Positions 7,450 to 16,481 of a stretch of 64,000 nt of DNA are shown here, piece by piece (position 1 is the stretch's first letter; every line of letters begins with the position of its first letter). The stretch is from Fulvivirga ulvae (GTDB taxonomy: Bacteria > Bacteroidota > Bacteroidia > Cytophagales > Cyclobacteriaceae). The stretch is from assembly GCF_021389975.1 (NCBI RefSeq), contig NZ_CP089981.1, positions 1,258,501 through 1,322,500 of the forward strand, read 5' to 3'. The notes beneath the pieces were generated by a model. The model worked only from the letters and a program-made list of their open reading frames with translations, did no database searches and had not been told where the DNA came from. A program made the position numbers and the translations under genes.

Positions 7450-7926
7450 TCAAAACATTTGTAAATTTTCATCAGGAGATATGCCATATTGCTCGTATAG
7501 CAATTCCATATCCGCATCATCCAGTTGAGGGTCTGTCAGATCACCTGCACCAACAAGCGGGTCGGCTAAATCCTCGATATCAGTAGCCTCAATTATTTCG
7601 TAAGTGTCGATCTCTGAATACTGCAGGTAGAGCACCAGATCGGCAGTTGGCACTTCGGAAAGCAGGTCGGCAGCACTGACCGTATCATCTTTTGGATGCT
7701 GAAACCCAATAAGCACTGATACCAGGAGCACTATTGAAGCAGCAGCGGCATACCCTATCATTTTCCAGTTTACCTGCACACCAAATTTTCTCTCTTTCCC
7801 GTTTTCTTCCTCATCTATCCTCTGCAAGATATTATCAGGCAAGGCCTCAAAATAGCCTTCAGGTGCCTGGTAAAGATCCTTTTTAGGAATTTTATTGAGG
7901 TCGATATTTCCTTTCTCTTCTTTCAT
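7450..7926 (-). CDS. Single-pass membrane protein of an ECF sigma operon (putative anti-sigma)
   Basis: The 158-residue protein has a cytoplasmic N-terminus with YQAPEGYFEALPDNILQRI, a motif seen in Bacteroidota sigma-operon proteins. One membrane segment follows at about 56-74 (IGYAAAASIVLLVSVLIGF), then an acidic extracytoplasmic part. This fits an anti-sigma factor or stress sensor. It lies between the sigma gene (33 bp upstream) and the Spy-like gene (1 bp downstream). No zinc-binding HxxxCxxC motif is present, so it is not a classical ZAS-type anti-sigma, and the role is inferred from context. Confidence 0.65.
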   Translation of the reverse strand: MKEEKGNIDLNKIPKKDLYQAPEGYFEALPDNILQRIDEEENGKERKFGVQVNWKMIGYAAAASIVLLVSVLIGFQHPKDDTVSAADLLSEVPTADLVLYLQYSEIDTYEIIEATDIEDLADPLVGAGDLTDPQLDDADMELLYEQYGISPDENLQMF

Positions 7927-7959
7927 TTGATTATTTAGATGCTTCCCGGTTCAAAAAGT

Positions 7960-8541
7960 TTAATTACCCTGCAAATATTCTTCAATTTTTTTTGTAGCAT
8001 GGTGATAGCTAGCTTTAAGACTCCCCACACTACTCTCTGTTATCTCCGCTATTTGCTCGTACTTCAGCTCTTCATAATACTTCAGATTAAACACCAGCCT
8101 TTGCTTATCTGGCAACTGTAATATCGCCTTTTGAAGTTTTAGCTGTACTTCATCCCCATCCAAATGGACTTCACTGGTCAGGTTGTTGATGAGCACTTCT
8201 GTAATATCTGCACTAAAGAACATGCGCCTTCTTTTTTTACGGAGAAACTGCAGGCTTTCATTGGTGGCTATGCGGTAAATCCAGGTAAAAAGTCCCGACT
8301 CACCTTTAAATTTATCCAAATTATGCCAGATTTTCACGAACACCTCCTGCACAACATCATCAGCATCATCATGGCTGATGACCATTTTTCTGACAATGCC
8401 ATATACCTTTTTCTGGTATTGCTGCACCAGCTTAGCAAAGGCCTCGCGCCTTAAACCCTCATGTCGAAATAACCTGACTAACTCTGCTTCTTCCACTGTA
8501 GGAGCTTTTGCTTCTAATGAGTTGAAGAAGTCACCGTACAT
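7960..8541 (-). CDS. ECF sigma-70 family RNA polymerase sigma factor
   Basis: The 193 residues contain region 2 (DDADDVVQEVFVKIWHNLDKF and TWIYRIATNESLQFLRKKRR, in part) and region 4 (LQLPDKQRLVFNLKYYEELK, then YEQIAEITESSVGSLKASYH). It is the first gene of an operon with a membrane protein and a Spy-like protein, which suggests control of an envelope response. A lipoprotein gene ends 48 bp upstream on the same strand and may share its transcript. Confidence 0.93.
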   Translation of the reverse strand: MYGDFFNSLEAKAPTVEEAELVRLFRHEGLRREAFAKLVQQYQKKVYGIVRKMVISHDDADDVVQEVFVKIWHNLDKFKGESGLFTWIYRIATNESLQFLRKKRRRMFFSADITEVLINNLTSEVHLDGDEVQLKLQKAILQLPDKQRLVFNLKYYEELKYEQIAEITESSVGSLKASYHHATKKIEEYLQGN

Positions 8542-8589
8542 GGCAACTTCTTCAATGATAAGTTATTAATTTCCTGAATATAAATATGC

Positions 8590-9450
8590 TCAGGAGCCGG
8601 TGATTGTATAAACTTTATTATTGATGGTGACGGTGATCTCATTGTCGCATGTGCCATCACCATAATCGACTGTTCTGGTCCTGTTGCGGTCAATGCCGTT
8701 GATCACCATTTCTTTAACGCCGCTAACTCTGGCAAAGCCTCCACTGGCCCTACAGCTAAAATCAGTGATTATAGGCACTGTAATGGTATGGGTAAAGCCC
8801 CTTCCTCTGGTAGAAACACCCTCATAGGCTCCGGTGATCCTGAATACATTATTGGAAAGTATGCCATCACCTTCACCTTCGAGCCATTCCCTTGTGGTTG
8901 AGCCGTTCATTACAAATATATTTCCATCGGGGTAATGGATCGTGTAGTCTTCCAAAGCCCTGGTTGCAGTAAGGTTACCCTCTGCATTTCTATTGATGTC
9001 TCGCAGCAAAATGGTCCCGGTTATGTTTTTGTTGTTCACATAGTAATCTTCAAAAGTGATCACCCTGTTGGCCATCTCGTCGTCAAAAGTACCTCCATAA
9101 GTAATGATGATCTTACCTGAGCGCTCCCTGCCATAGGGGCCAATGCAGCCATCGCCGAAGTCGAGTGTAATGGTTTTAGCTACCCCGTCACGAATAATGG
9201 TTACGCAAAGGCTGTCTCCGGCAACTCTTCCTCCTGAGGCAGCAGTCTCTTCCACTGACTGATCTATAATCTGAAGGTCTTCATCCACAACCGCCTCCGA
9301 TTCACTGCCATTTTCAACAAGGTCCAGTTCCTCTTCCGTAGAAACCGCTTCAACCACGTTGCTATCTTCATTACAAGCCTGAAACATAAATATAGTGGCA
9401 GCCAATGTTGTGAAAAATATCAATTTTCTAAATGTGTTAATCCTTTTCAT
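8590..9450 (-). CDS. Predicted lipoprotein of unknown function
   Basis: The 286-residue protein has a lipoprotein signal (MKRINTFRKLIFFTTLAATIFMFQAC, lipobox FQAC) and an acidic spacer rich in Glu. It then has a beta-rich body with two similar cysteine-containing stretches, SLCVTIIRDGVAKTITLDFG and GTCDNEITVTINNKVYTITG, plus segments such as RSGKIIITYGGTFDD. I do not recognise a characterised family; comparable lipoproteins are widespread in Bacteroidota. It is upstream of the ECF sigma gene. Its 5' leader shares a long motif with the PhzF gene at 54.6 kb, hinting at a common promoter type. Confidence 0.75.
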   Translation of the reverse strand: MKRINTFRKLIFFTTLAATIFMFQACNEDSNVVEAVSTEEELDLVENGSESEAVVDEDLQIIDQSVEETAASGGRVAGDSLCVTIIRDGVAKTITLDFGDGCIGPYGRERSGKIIITYGGTFDDEMANRVITFEDYYVNNKNITGTILLRDINRNAEGNLTATRALEDYTIHYPDGNIFVMNGSTTREWLEGEGDGILSNNVFRITGAYEGVSTRGRGFTHTITVPIITDFSCRASGGFARVSGVKEMVINGIDRNRTRTVDYGDGTCDNEITVTINNKVYTITGS

Positions 9451-9476
9451 AGTCGTATAAATTTTGTTTTGTGCCC
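9451..9476 (-). promoter_or_regulatory. Leader motif shared with the gene at 54.6 kb
   Basis: Read on the minus strand, the bases before the lipoprotein ATG are CGGGCAC then AAAACAAAATTTATACGACT. The leader at 54630-54653 reads CGGGTG then AAAACAAAATTATACGACT, also directly before an ATG. Each gene is adjacent to an ECF sigma gene, so this may be an ECF-type promoter or a conserved translation leader. Confidence 0.45.
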
Positions 9477-9605
9477 GTTAGATGAGGCTGCGACCAAAAG
9501 GTTTAATGGCGCTGAATATTTTTTCTGCTTTTTTTCATCTCAGGCTCTGAAGAAGGATTTTGAAAAACATGATAGCACTCCAGCTTGTTATTAAAAGAAA
9601 AAAAC

Positions 9606-10244
9606 ATGGAAAAGGTATTAGTTGTAGGTGCCAATGGCCTTACTGGAACTGAAATAATAAAAATATTAAAGAACCATGGTCAATATGATCCCATTGCCAT
9701 GATTCGTGATGAGTCGCAGCAAAGCAAGTTTGATGAAATGGGGATCGAGACCAGAACAGGCGATCTGGAAAAGGACCTTTCGGAGGTAGTGGAAGGAGTT
9801 AATAAAATCATATTTGCTGCTGGTTCAGGCTCCAAGACCGGGCCTGACAAAACGGTGGCTGTTGATCAGGAAGGTGCTAAAAAGCTGATTGATGAAGCCA
9901 AAAGTCATGACATCAAGAAGTTTGTAATGCTAAGCTCAATGGGAGCAGATGAGCCTGAGAGCCATGAAAAGCTAAAGCACTACCTGGAAGCGAAGCATAA
10001 TGCTGATGAACACCTGATCAATAGCGGCCTCAATTATACCATAGTAAGACCCGGCCGACTTATTAACGGTGAGCACCAGGGACATATTCATGCCGGTGAA
10101 AAACTCCATGAGCAGGGCCAGATCACCCGCGAGGATGTAGCTCAGGTATTGGTAGCTGTACTCGACCACTCCCAGGTAAGGAACCGAACATTTGAGATCG
10201 TGAATGGGGATAAGAGTATTGAGGAGGCTTTGGCAGAGTTGTGA
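9606..10244 (+). CDS. NmrA-like atypical SDR (NAD(P)-binding)
   Basis: The ATG at 9606 gives 212 residues beginning MEKVLVVGANGLTGTEIIK, the glycine-rich nucleotide-binding motif of atypical SDRs. Further family features are IFAAGSGSKTGPDKT, KKFVMLSSMGAD and YTIVRPGRL. The catalytic Tyr/Lys pair of classical SDRs is absent, as is usual for the NmrA/YwnB-like group. It probably binds NAD(P)H as a redox-responsive reductase or regulator. The gene is isolated and followed by a gene-poor stretch of 650 bp. Confidence 0.85.
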   Translation: MEKVLVVGANGLTGTEIIKILKNHGQYDPIAMIRDESQQSKFDEMGIETRTGDLEKDLSEVVEGVNKIIFAAGSGSKTGPDKTVAVDQEGAKKLIDEAKSHDIKKFVMLSSMGADEPESHEKLKHYLEAKHNADEHLINSGLNYTIVRPGRLINGEHQGHIHAGEKLHEQGQITREDVAQVLVAVLDHSQVRNRTFEIVNGDKSIEEALAEL

Positions 10245-10493
10245 TTTTAAATTTCGGGCGTGAATTTTATCGGTCGGAAAACTATTCCAATCGGGAAGAT
10301 GCCAGATCAGGCGGAATTTTGGGGAGACTCTGACTTTTCGCCTCTGTAAAGTTGTTATTAGCAATGGGCAAAACCAGTTGGCCAGCTTTACATTGCCATC
10401 TCCGTTTCAAAGAGGGCATTCCGGCTAAAACTAACCTGTTGCCTGCTGCCGGGTGAGGTCATACCCCTGCAAGAAAAACCTCCCAACGTCTTT

Positions 10494-10758
10494 CCGGAAT
10501 TTTCGCAGAGCAGCGGAGAAAATATCCGGAATCCCGAAGCTAAGAGCACCAGTAAAATCTGACCTGCTCAATATCAGAAGCCTGCACACTGAATGCCGTG
10601 GAGTCCTCTTCGAGAGACATCCGCTGGGAAGTAGAAAGTATAGGCTTGAAAAAATGTGTTGGTGAAAGTACAGTCATGCGCCCCGGATCAGGGAGATTCC
10701 TGATATTTTCATTAAACCTCCGTATGAATCACACGCATACACGAAAATTCAGGAATGA
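10494..10758 (+). pseudogene. Decayed copies of the 52-residue small-protein gene found at 56101-56259
   Basis: Within the gene-free stretch 10245-10895, bases 10605-10640 match the reverse complement of 56137-56171 and would encode FERDIRWEVES, compared with FERDIRWEIET in the intact gene. A 2-bp deletion in the GAGAGAC run shifts the frame. A continuation in another frame reads REIPDIF and stops at 10756-10758. A second fragment, on the opposite strand (10494-10540), again encodes IPDIF. The region therefore holds broken remnants of at least one and probably two copies. I see nothing else coding in 10245-10895, apart from a small CCTCA/TGAGG hairpin near 10805. Confidence 0.5.
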
Positions 10759-10895
10759 ACTGTTAGAGCAAGTAAGCTACATAATAATCTTTGGAGCGAT
10801 TACCCTCACCAAATGAGGTTTCTTGCTCCAGAAGTCTGCCAAGTTTTCCATTTAAACACTCTTTTTGAGCATATATGAATAGAAAAGGTATCCAT

Positions 10896-11180
10896 TCATC
10901 CCAGAGACAGAGCTATTAACAAGATATAACCCTCGGCATTTAATTTTTCCAGAATCTCCACAACTTGAGTGTAATCTTCTTTTTGGTCAACTTTAATAAT
11001 GCTAATATCAGGATCAGCGCCAGCACGGTTGATGGATATCGTTTTCTGCCTACCGCGGTCTTCAACGTATACCATTACATATTTTTCTGTTTCCTGCAAT
11101 TCACCAACTACTTTGTAGGAGGAAAACACAAGGCTAATCAGCAATAAAGCCGTGACTCGGATGGCATTAGCATAAATCAT
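10896..11180 (-). CDS. Small secreted or membrane-anchored protein, unknown
   Basis: The 94-residue protein has an N-terminal hydrophobic segment (ALLLISLVFSSYKVVG) that may be a signal peptide or anchor. A mixed alpha/beta part follows (KYVMVYVEDRGRQKTISIN, VVEILEKLNAEGYILLIAL). The pattern of a beta strand and an EILEKLNAEGY helix resembles small proteins that follow Bacteroidota signalling genes, but I cannot assign a family. It stands alone, downstream of remnants of a small gene family and upstream of an AT-rich leader. Confidence 0.55.
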   Translation of the reverse strand: MIYANAIRVTALLLISLVFSSYKVVGELQETEKYVMVYVEDRGRQKTISINRAGADPDISIIKVDQKEDYTQVVEILEKLNAEGYILLIALSLG

Positions 11181-11239
11181 ATCTTTATATATTTATTTTT
11201 TAAATAATATAACAAAAAGCACCCCCGAATACCAATGTA

Positions 11240-14200
11240 TTATTTCAAAAAATCCTCCTTCAAAACCTCCTCCAGCTTCTCCAGAAAGAAATCCATATCG
11301 GAAGGATCAAAACAGATCGGGGGTTTAAGTTTTAACACATTGTTGGCGGGGCCATCAACGCTCATCAGCACTCCTTTGTCTCGCATACGGTTGGACAGGT
11401 AGGCAGCTTCTTCCGTTGCAGGGATCAGTCCAGGCTTTACCAGTTCAAAACCTGAGAAAAGACCATTGCCCCGTACATCTCCTATGACAGGATACTGGCT
11501 TTGTAAATTTCTGAGTTCACGGATTAAGGCCTCTCCGGTTTGCAGGGCATTTTGCTGCAGGTTTTCTTCTTTAATGGTAGACAATACTGCACGGCCAATC
11601 GCACATGATACCGGATTCCCACCAAACGTATTGAAGTACTCTATACCATTGGCAAATTTTTCGGCCACCTCTACGGTAGTGACTACTGCGGCGAGAGGGT
11701 GACCATTGCCCAGCGGCTTCCCGATAGTAACAATATCAGGTACAACCTCATGAAGCTCAAAGCCCCAAAAGCGCTCTCCAACCCTACCCATGCCTACCTG
11801 AACTTCATCGGCAATACATAACCCTCCTGCTGACCTGACCATATGATAAACCTCTTGCAGGTAGTTTTGTGGTAAAGGTATCTGCCCTGCGCAACTCATA
11901 ATGCTCTCGGCTATAAACCCTCCAAGGCTTCGGCCACTTTCGGTAATGGATAGCAAGGCCTGCTCAACATGCCTGATGTATTTTTTTATGGCTTCCGGAT
12001 CATCCGCCCGGTATAGCCCGCGGAAAAGGTCTGGCGCGGGCACTACATGGGTATGTTCGGGTGCACCTTGTCCTCCCTTGCCATCAAACTTATAGGAGCT
12101 GATATCAATGCAGCCATTGGTATTGCCATGATAACCGGTTTCGAGTACTATCATATCTTTTTGATGGGTATTGGCGCGTACCATTCGCAGTGCCAATTCA
12201 TTGGCCTCACTACCTGAATTTACAAAATGGCAGACGGACAGTTCTTTAGGCATCGTGGCCGTAAGCTCTTCGGCAAAATAAACCAATTGCTCATGCAGGT
12301 ATCGGGTATTGGTATTCAGCACGGCCATTTGCTCCTGCCCTGCCCGCACTACCGCCGGATGTTCATGTCCTACATGCGCTACATTATTGACCATATCGAG
12401 ATAACGCCTTGCCGTGGCATCATAGAGGTACTGCTTAAAGCCCCTTACGATGTGTAAAGGTTTGTGATATGAAATACTCAGGCTTCTGCCCAGCTTTTTC
12501 TTTCTCTGCGCCAGAATATCCTCTGCCTTGCTCTTCTCATCATCCGGCGGGGTCAGGCCCATGTACGGCATCGGATCCAGGATAAGCTGCGTCCACACGT
12601 CAATTTCATCGTGGTATGCCACTCCGGGGTAGTCCCCTTCATAATTTAACATGTCGCTCATCATCTGAAAATGCAGGTGAGGCGGCCACTCGCCATTTTC
12701 GCTTTCATCACCAAACCATGCCAGAAGTTCACCCTTCTTGAAAGCCTTCCCCACGGTTAACTCCTTTAAAGACTTTATGGATAAATGCCCGTACAGTGTG
12801 TAAAATTTAACTCCATCAAGCTCATGTTCCAATATGATCGTCGGGCCATAGTCACGGGCGCTACTGTTGTTGGCAAAGCTATGTACTATACCCTCGTATG
12901 CAGCGTAAACCGCCGTGCCTGCCGGAGCAAAAAGATCCACACCCAAATGAACGGTGCGCCAGCGTGGGCCGTCATTGCCCTGTTGCAGATAGGCATCTGT
13001 TGTATAAATCGGTCGAACCTCATTATACCGGCCTATGCCTATCGCCACATCACGGTCTTCCATCAACCGGTCAACCTGTCGGCAAAAAGCTTTGGTAGTC
13101 TGATAATTCGTAGCATTGCCCAACTCAACAGAACCCACACTTATGTCCATCCAGTGTAGCTTTTGATCTTCCATCCCGTCTACCACACCGGCAAATCTCA
13201 GATTATGCTTTTTTGCTGCCTGGGTTATTTTTTCTGCATTGGGGCACGCGATCCATCCACATGCAGCCCTAAACCTGTAATGGGCAAATGCAGGCGCTAC
13301 TTTCACCAGCTTTTGCAATAGGTCCCAGGCGGGCCTTTCACTGATCAGTAGATATTCATTGTCCGGATGCTGCTTTTTGTTAATGGCAGCGTGGGTTACG
13401 CTAATAACCAGCCGGATACAGGTCAGGGCAAATAAGGCTTCTACTTCGTTTTCCTCCAGGGGAAATGCTTCATGGTAGCCTGCAATGACGTGACAGGCTG
13501 CTTCGAGTGGGTTATGCTTACCCATCATGGCATAAGCCAGGGCTATGGCCAGCTCATTAACCCTGAAGGTGTATATGGCATCACCGAAATCAATAAAACC
13601 ATTGACTTGTGGGTTTAAATGATCATCGTTAACAATGATATTGTAGTCGTTGGCATCATTGTAGTTTACTCCCTTTCGAAGGTCTTTTACTAAAGGCTGA
13701 ACGGACTCATACAACGCATAGAAATGTCTGCCCGTATCAGCTTGCCCCGGTTCGGAAAACTTGTTGAAGTGGTCTTTTACCCAGTCAGCCTGGGCAGGGT
13801 CCCATCGGTGCTTGCGGTTGGCTTCAGGATGCTCAAAACCACTGAGGGCCGTGCTTAACTTGCCGCAAGCTTTGCCCAGGCTTATGAGCAATTCGCTGCT
13901 CTTTGGATTTACATCAGCATACAACCTGCCCGGCACCCAGGTCAGTAATCGCAGGATTTTTGTTCCTCCATCGAGATCAATTTTTTCATAGTAGCTACCT
14001 TTCAGGCTTTTAACCACTTTGGGCAAAATGAGATCAGTCTTATCCTCCAGGTGATTGAGCAAGGCATTTTGGAACTCCACTTCCTTTTCGGAAATATGGG
14101 TTGAAGATATTTTAAAACTGTATTGCTCTCCCGCACCGGTTTGTAGCAAATAGTTTTCATCCACTTCACCTTGCAGTGCTTTTAGCTCCCCGGAAATACC

Positions 14201-14266
14201 ATAATATTCGCTTACAAGCTGCCGGGCTTTTTGAATGCGCTCTTCCTGAATCGGTTTTACTAACAT
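11240..14266 (-). CDS. Three-domain fusion: APH-type kinase, M23 peptidase-like domain, class III aminotransferase
   Basis: This 1008-residue protein joins three folds. Residues ~1-335 are an aminoglycoside-phosphotransferase/hydroxylysine-kinase fold with NYNDANDYNIIVND near 200 and the DFG-type GFIDFGDA near 222. Residues ~415-545 are an M23 (LytM-like) domain with HLGVDLFAPAG near 437 and HLHFQ near 529, so the zinc ligands look intact. Residues ~575-1005 are a class III PLP enzyme with DEVQVGMGR and the Schiff-base Lys in TIGKPLGNG near 847. Homologous kinases (HYKK) and phospholyases (AGXT2L/PHYKPL, ETNPPL) act in series on hydroxylysine or ethanolamine-type amines, so a phosphorylate-then-eliminate reaction on an amino alcohol is likely. 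No signal peptide is present, which makes the M23 domain odd. OxyR lies 77 bp upstream. Confidence 0.88.
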   Translation of the reverse strand: MLVKPIQEERIQKARQLVSEYYGISGELKALQGEVDENYLLQTGAGEQYSFKISSTHISEKEVEFQNALLNHLEDKTDLILPKVVKSLKGSYYEKIDLDGGTKILRLLTWVPGRLYADVNPKSSELLISLGKACGKLSTALSGFEHPEANRKHRWDPAQADWVKDHFNKFSEPGQADTGRHFYALYESVQPLVKDLRKGVNYNDANDYNIIVNDDHLNPQVNGFIDFGDAIYTFRVNELAIALAYAMMGKHNPLEAACHVIAGYHEAFPLEENEVEALFALTCIRLVISVTHAAINKKQHPDNEYLLISERPAWDLLQKLVKVAPAFAHYRFRAACGWIACPNAEKITQAAKKHNLRFAGVVDGMEDQKLHWMDISVGSVELGNATNYQTTKAFCRQVDRLMEDRDVAIGIGRYNEVRPIYTTDAYLQQGNDGPRWRTVHLGVDLFAPAGTAVYAAYEGIVHSFANNSSARDYGPTIILEHELDGVKFYTLYGHLSIKSLKELTVGKAFKKGELLAWFGDESENGEWPPHLHFQMMSDMLNYEGDYPGVAYHDEIDVWTQLILDPMPYMGLTPPDDEKSKAEDILAQRKKKLGRSLSISYHKPLHIVRGFKQYLYDATARRYLDMVNNVAHVGHEHPAVVRAGQEQMAVLNTNTRYLHEQLVYFAEELTATMPKELSVCHFVNSGSEANELALRMVRANTHQKDMIVLETGYHGNTNGCIDISSYKFDGKGGQGAPEHTHVVPAPDLFRGLYRADDPEAIKKYIRHVEQALLSITESGRSLGGFIAESIMSCAGQIPLPQNYLQEVYHMVRSAGGLCIADEVQVGMGRVGERFWGFELHEVVPDIVTIGKPLGNGHPLAAVVTTVEVAEKFANGIEYFNTFGGNPVSCAIGRAVLSTIKEENLQQNALQTGEALIRELRNLQSQYPVIGDVRGNGLFSGFELVKPGLIPATEEAAYLSNRMRDKGVLMSVDGPANNVLKLKPPICFDPSDMDFFLEKLEEVLKEDFLK

Positions 14267-14343
14267 ATGACCTTAACGTTTGAGGTAATATTAGCGAAAC
14301 AACCGTGAGAGACCAAAATTTAGTTACTACAACAGGATAAACT

Positions 14344-15315
14344 TCACGCAAGGCTCTTAATTGCCTTTACAAAATAAGGAGAATCGTTCCACCTGATCTC
14401 ACGGTATTTTATATCTTTCTTTAGTGTTGCCGGCAGGATATCCCATATGGCTTCACTCATTTTTTCCAGAAGTAGTTTACGTGAAAAAGTATCTGAAACC
14501 ACGAGGCTGATTTCCCTCGCCGGCTTTGGATCTTTAAAGGGCTTAGCAAAAGCGCCTTCACTCTCATGCATTATCGAAAGTTGGGGGATGATGGCAAACC
14601 CGAGTGAAGCTCGCACCATATTTTTCAGGGTTTCAATAGATGTAATATCATAGGTAAACTGCTCACTGATATTTTTACTGTTATCGAGGTTGCATATATC
14701 CAGAAGCTGGGCGTTGTAGCAGTATTCATCTTCAAGTAACAACAGGTCGGCTTTATCCTGTGGCTGCATTTCATAAAAATCCGCCTTGGCCATAGGGTGT
14801 GATGAGTGCAAGTAAGCAATAAATGGCTCATTGAATATGGGAAATTCCCTTAGCGCCGTACTGCCGGTAGGTGTTGCCATCAATGCTACATCAAGTGTAC
14901 CCGTTTCCAGCTCCTGCATCAATTGGCCGGTTGAAGCCTCACGAATGGTAAACTTCATCTTTGGCGCTACTTCCTCCATCGCCTTGATGAACATGGGCAC
15001 AAGGTATGGTGAAAGCGTGGAAATCACACCCATTTTGATATTGCCCTCCAGGGCGTTCTTTTCAGTGATCACAAAATCACGGATGCCATCAACCTCCCTG
15101 AGTATTTTGCGCGCCCTGGCTATGATCTCTGCACCTAGCACGGTAGGTTTCAACGGTACTTTTGCCCTGTCAAAAATCTTGACACCTATTTCCTCCTCAA
15201 GATTTTTTAGTTGAATGGTTAGCCCGGGCTGGGATACCATGCAGGCCTCTGCTGCCCTGGCAAAGTGCCGCTCTTTATCAAGGGTAACTATATATTTAAG
15301 TTGTTGGATAGTCAT
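14344..15315 (-). CDS. oxyR: OxyR-type LysR family peroxide sensor
   Basis: The 323-residue LysR regulator has an N-terminal winged helix (MTIQQLKYIVTLDKERHFAR, then ACMVSQPGLTIQLKNLEEEI). Its effector domain carries two cysteines in EDEYCYNAQLLDIC, which fall at residues 199 and 208. This is the same spacing and numbering as the disulfide-forming pair of E. coli OxyR, so it should sense hydrogen peroxide. It is divergent from a secreted hydrolase and an OsmC-type peroxidase. The 109-bp gap holds two AT-rich inverted repeats suited to LysR binding. Confidence 0.87.
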   Translation of the reverse strand: MTIQQLKYIVTLDKERHFARAAEACMVSQPGLTIQLKNLEEEIGVKIFDRAKVPLKPTVLGAEIIARARKILREVDGIRDFVITEKNALEGNIKMGVISTLSPYLVPMFIKAMEEVAPKMKFTIREASTGQLMQELETGTLDVALMATPTGSTALREFPIFNEPFIAYLHSSHPMAKADFYEMQPQDKADLLLLEDEYCYNAQLLDICNLDNSKNISEQFTYDITSIETLKNMVRASLGFAIIPQLSIMHESEGAFAKPFKDPKPAREISLVVSDTFSRKLLLEKMSEAIWDILPATLKKDIKYREIRWNDSPYFVKAIKSLA

Positions 15316-15316
15316 G

Positions 15317-15359
15317 ATTATAAATAAATTTTATAATACATCAAAATTATTAATTTGAT
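15317..15359. promoter_or_regulatory. Two inverted repeats in the oxyR intergenic region
   Basis: ATTATAAA-N5-TTTATAAT (15317-15337) and ATCAAA-N8-TTTGAT (15340-15359) lie side by side from the oxyR start towards the divergent hydrolase gene. Adjacent AT-rich dyads between a LysR gene and its divergent target are typical operator layouts. These are candidate OxyR sites; no consensus comparison was possible. Confidence 0.5.
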
Positions 15360-15424
15360 TTATAATTACAAAACTTCAAGCTTTGCTTCATCAAATTATT
15401 AATCGAAACAAAAACAGATAAACG

Positions 15425-16450
15425 ATGAAAAAGCTATTAATTTTCGCAGTGGCATTATTCAGTGCCACATTTGGTCAGGGACAAATTGATCCTTCTTTAC
15501 CTGGGAGCTACAATGTAGAAAAGGAAACCAGGGAATTTTTGAAAGCCGTGCATGGAAACTCCGGCCCGCAAATCTATGAACTATCCATAGAAGACGCCCG
15601 TAAGGTACTGATCAATGCGCAAACCGGAGATTACGAAAAGCTGCCGGTAGACATTCAGGAAAAAACTATTACACAAAATGGAAAGACTGTTAACCTCAAG
15701 GTCATAAAACCAAAAAATGCCAAAGGAAAGCTGCCAGCCCTGATGTATTTTCATGGCGGTGGCTGGATATTGGGCAACGATTTCACACATGATCGCCTGA
15801 TTAGGGAACTGTCCGTAAAAAGTAACATTGCCGTGGTTTTTGTAAACTATACGCCCTCACCTGAAGCGCTATATCCGGTAGCCAATGAAGAAGCTTATGC
15901 GGCCACTCAGTGGATCAAAGAAAACGGGGCTTCACTGGGGCTGGACACGTCCAAACTTGCTGTGGGAGGCGACAGTGTAGGAGGAAATATGGCTATAGCC
16001 GTTACATTAATGGCAAAAGAAAGAAGAGGTCCAAAAATTGATTTCCAGTTACTTTTTTATCCCGTAACAGATGCTAACTTTAATACAGCGTCTTACCAAC
16101 AATTTGCCAATGGCCACTTTCTCACTCTCAACGCAATGATCTGGTTCTGGAATGCGTATGCCCCTGATAAAGCAACACGTAACCTGATTACGGTTTCTCC
16201 GCTGCGTGCAGATATAGAAGAGTTGAAGGATTTGCCCGAGGCCTTAATTATTACTGCAGAAAATGATGTGCTTAGAGATGAGGGTGAGGCCTACGCCAAA
16301 AAGTTAAATGCGGCCGGTGTAAAGGTGACTGCCACCAGGTATATCGGCACTATTCACGACTTTGTGATGCTTAACCCTATTACCAATACACCTGCTCCCC
16401 GTGCTGCCATAGAGCAAGCAACGGCAGCATTAAAAGCCAAACTACATTAA
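15425..16450 (+). CDS. Secreted alpha/beta hydrolase (HSL-type esterase)
   Basis: The 341-residue protein has a signal peptide (MKKLLIFAVALFSATFGQGQ). It then shows an alpha/beta hydrolase fold-3 of the hormone-sensitive-lipase group: oxyanion motif HGGGW near 116, nucleophile GDSVGG near 188, an acid in ENDVLRDEGE and the catalytic His in GTIHDF. It probably hydrolyses short-chain esters in the periplasm. It is divergent from oxyR and 31 bp upstream of the OsmC gene, so an OxyR-controlled two-gene operon is likely. Confidence 0.88.
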   Translation: MKKLLIFAVALFSATFGQGQIDPSLPGSYNVEKETREFLKAVHGNSGPQIYELSIEDARKVLINAQTGDYEKLPVDIQEKTITQNGKTVNLKVIKPKNAKGKLPALMYFHGGGWILGNDFTHDRLIRELSVKSNIAVVFVNYTPSPEALYPVANEEAYAATQWIKENGASLGLDTSKLAVGGDSVGGNMAIAVTLMAKERRGPKIDFQLLFYPVTDANFNTASYQQFANGHFLTLNAMIWFWNAYAPDKATRNLITVSPLRADIEELKDLPEALIITAENDVLRDEGEAYAKKLNAAGVKVTATRYIGTIHDFVMLNPITNTPAPRAAIEQATAALKAKLH

Positions 16451-16481
16451 TATTTGTTAAACCATAAAAACCAATTTAACT

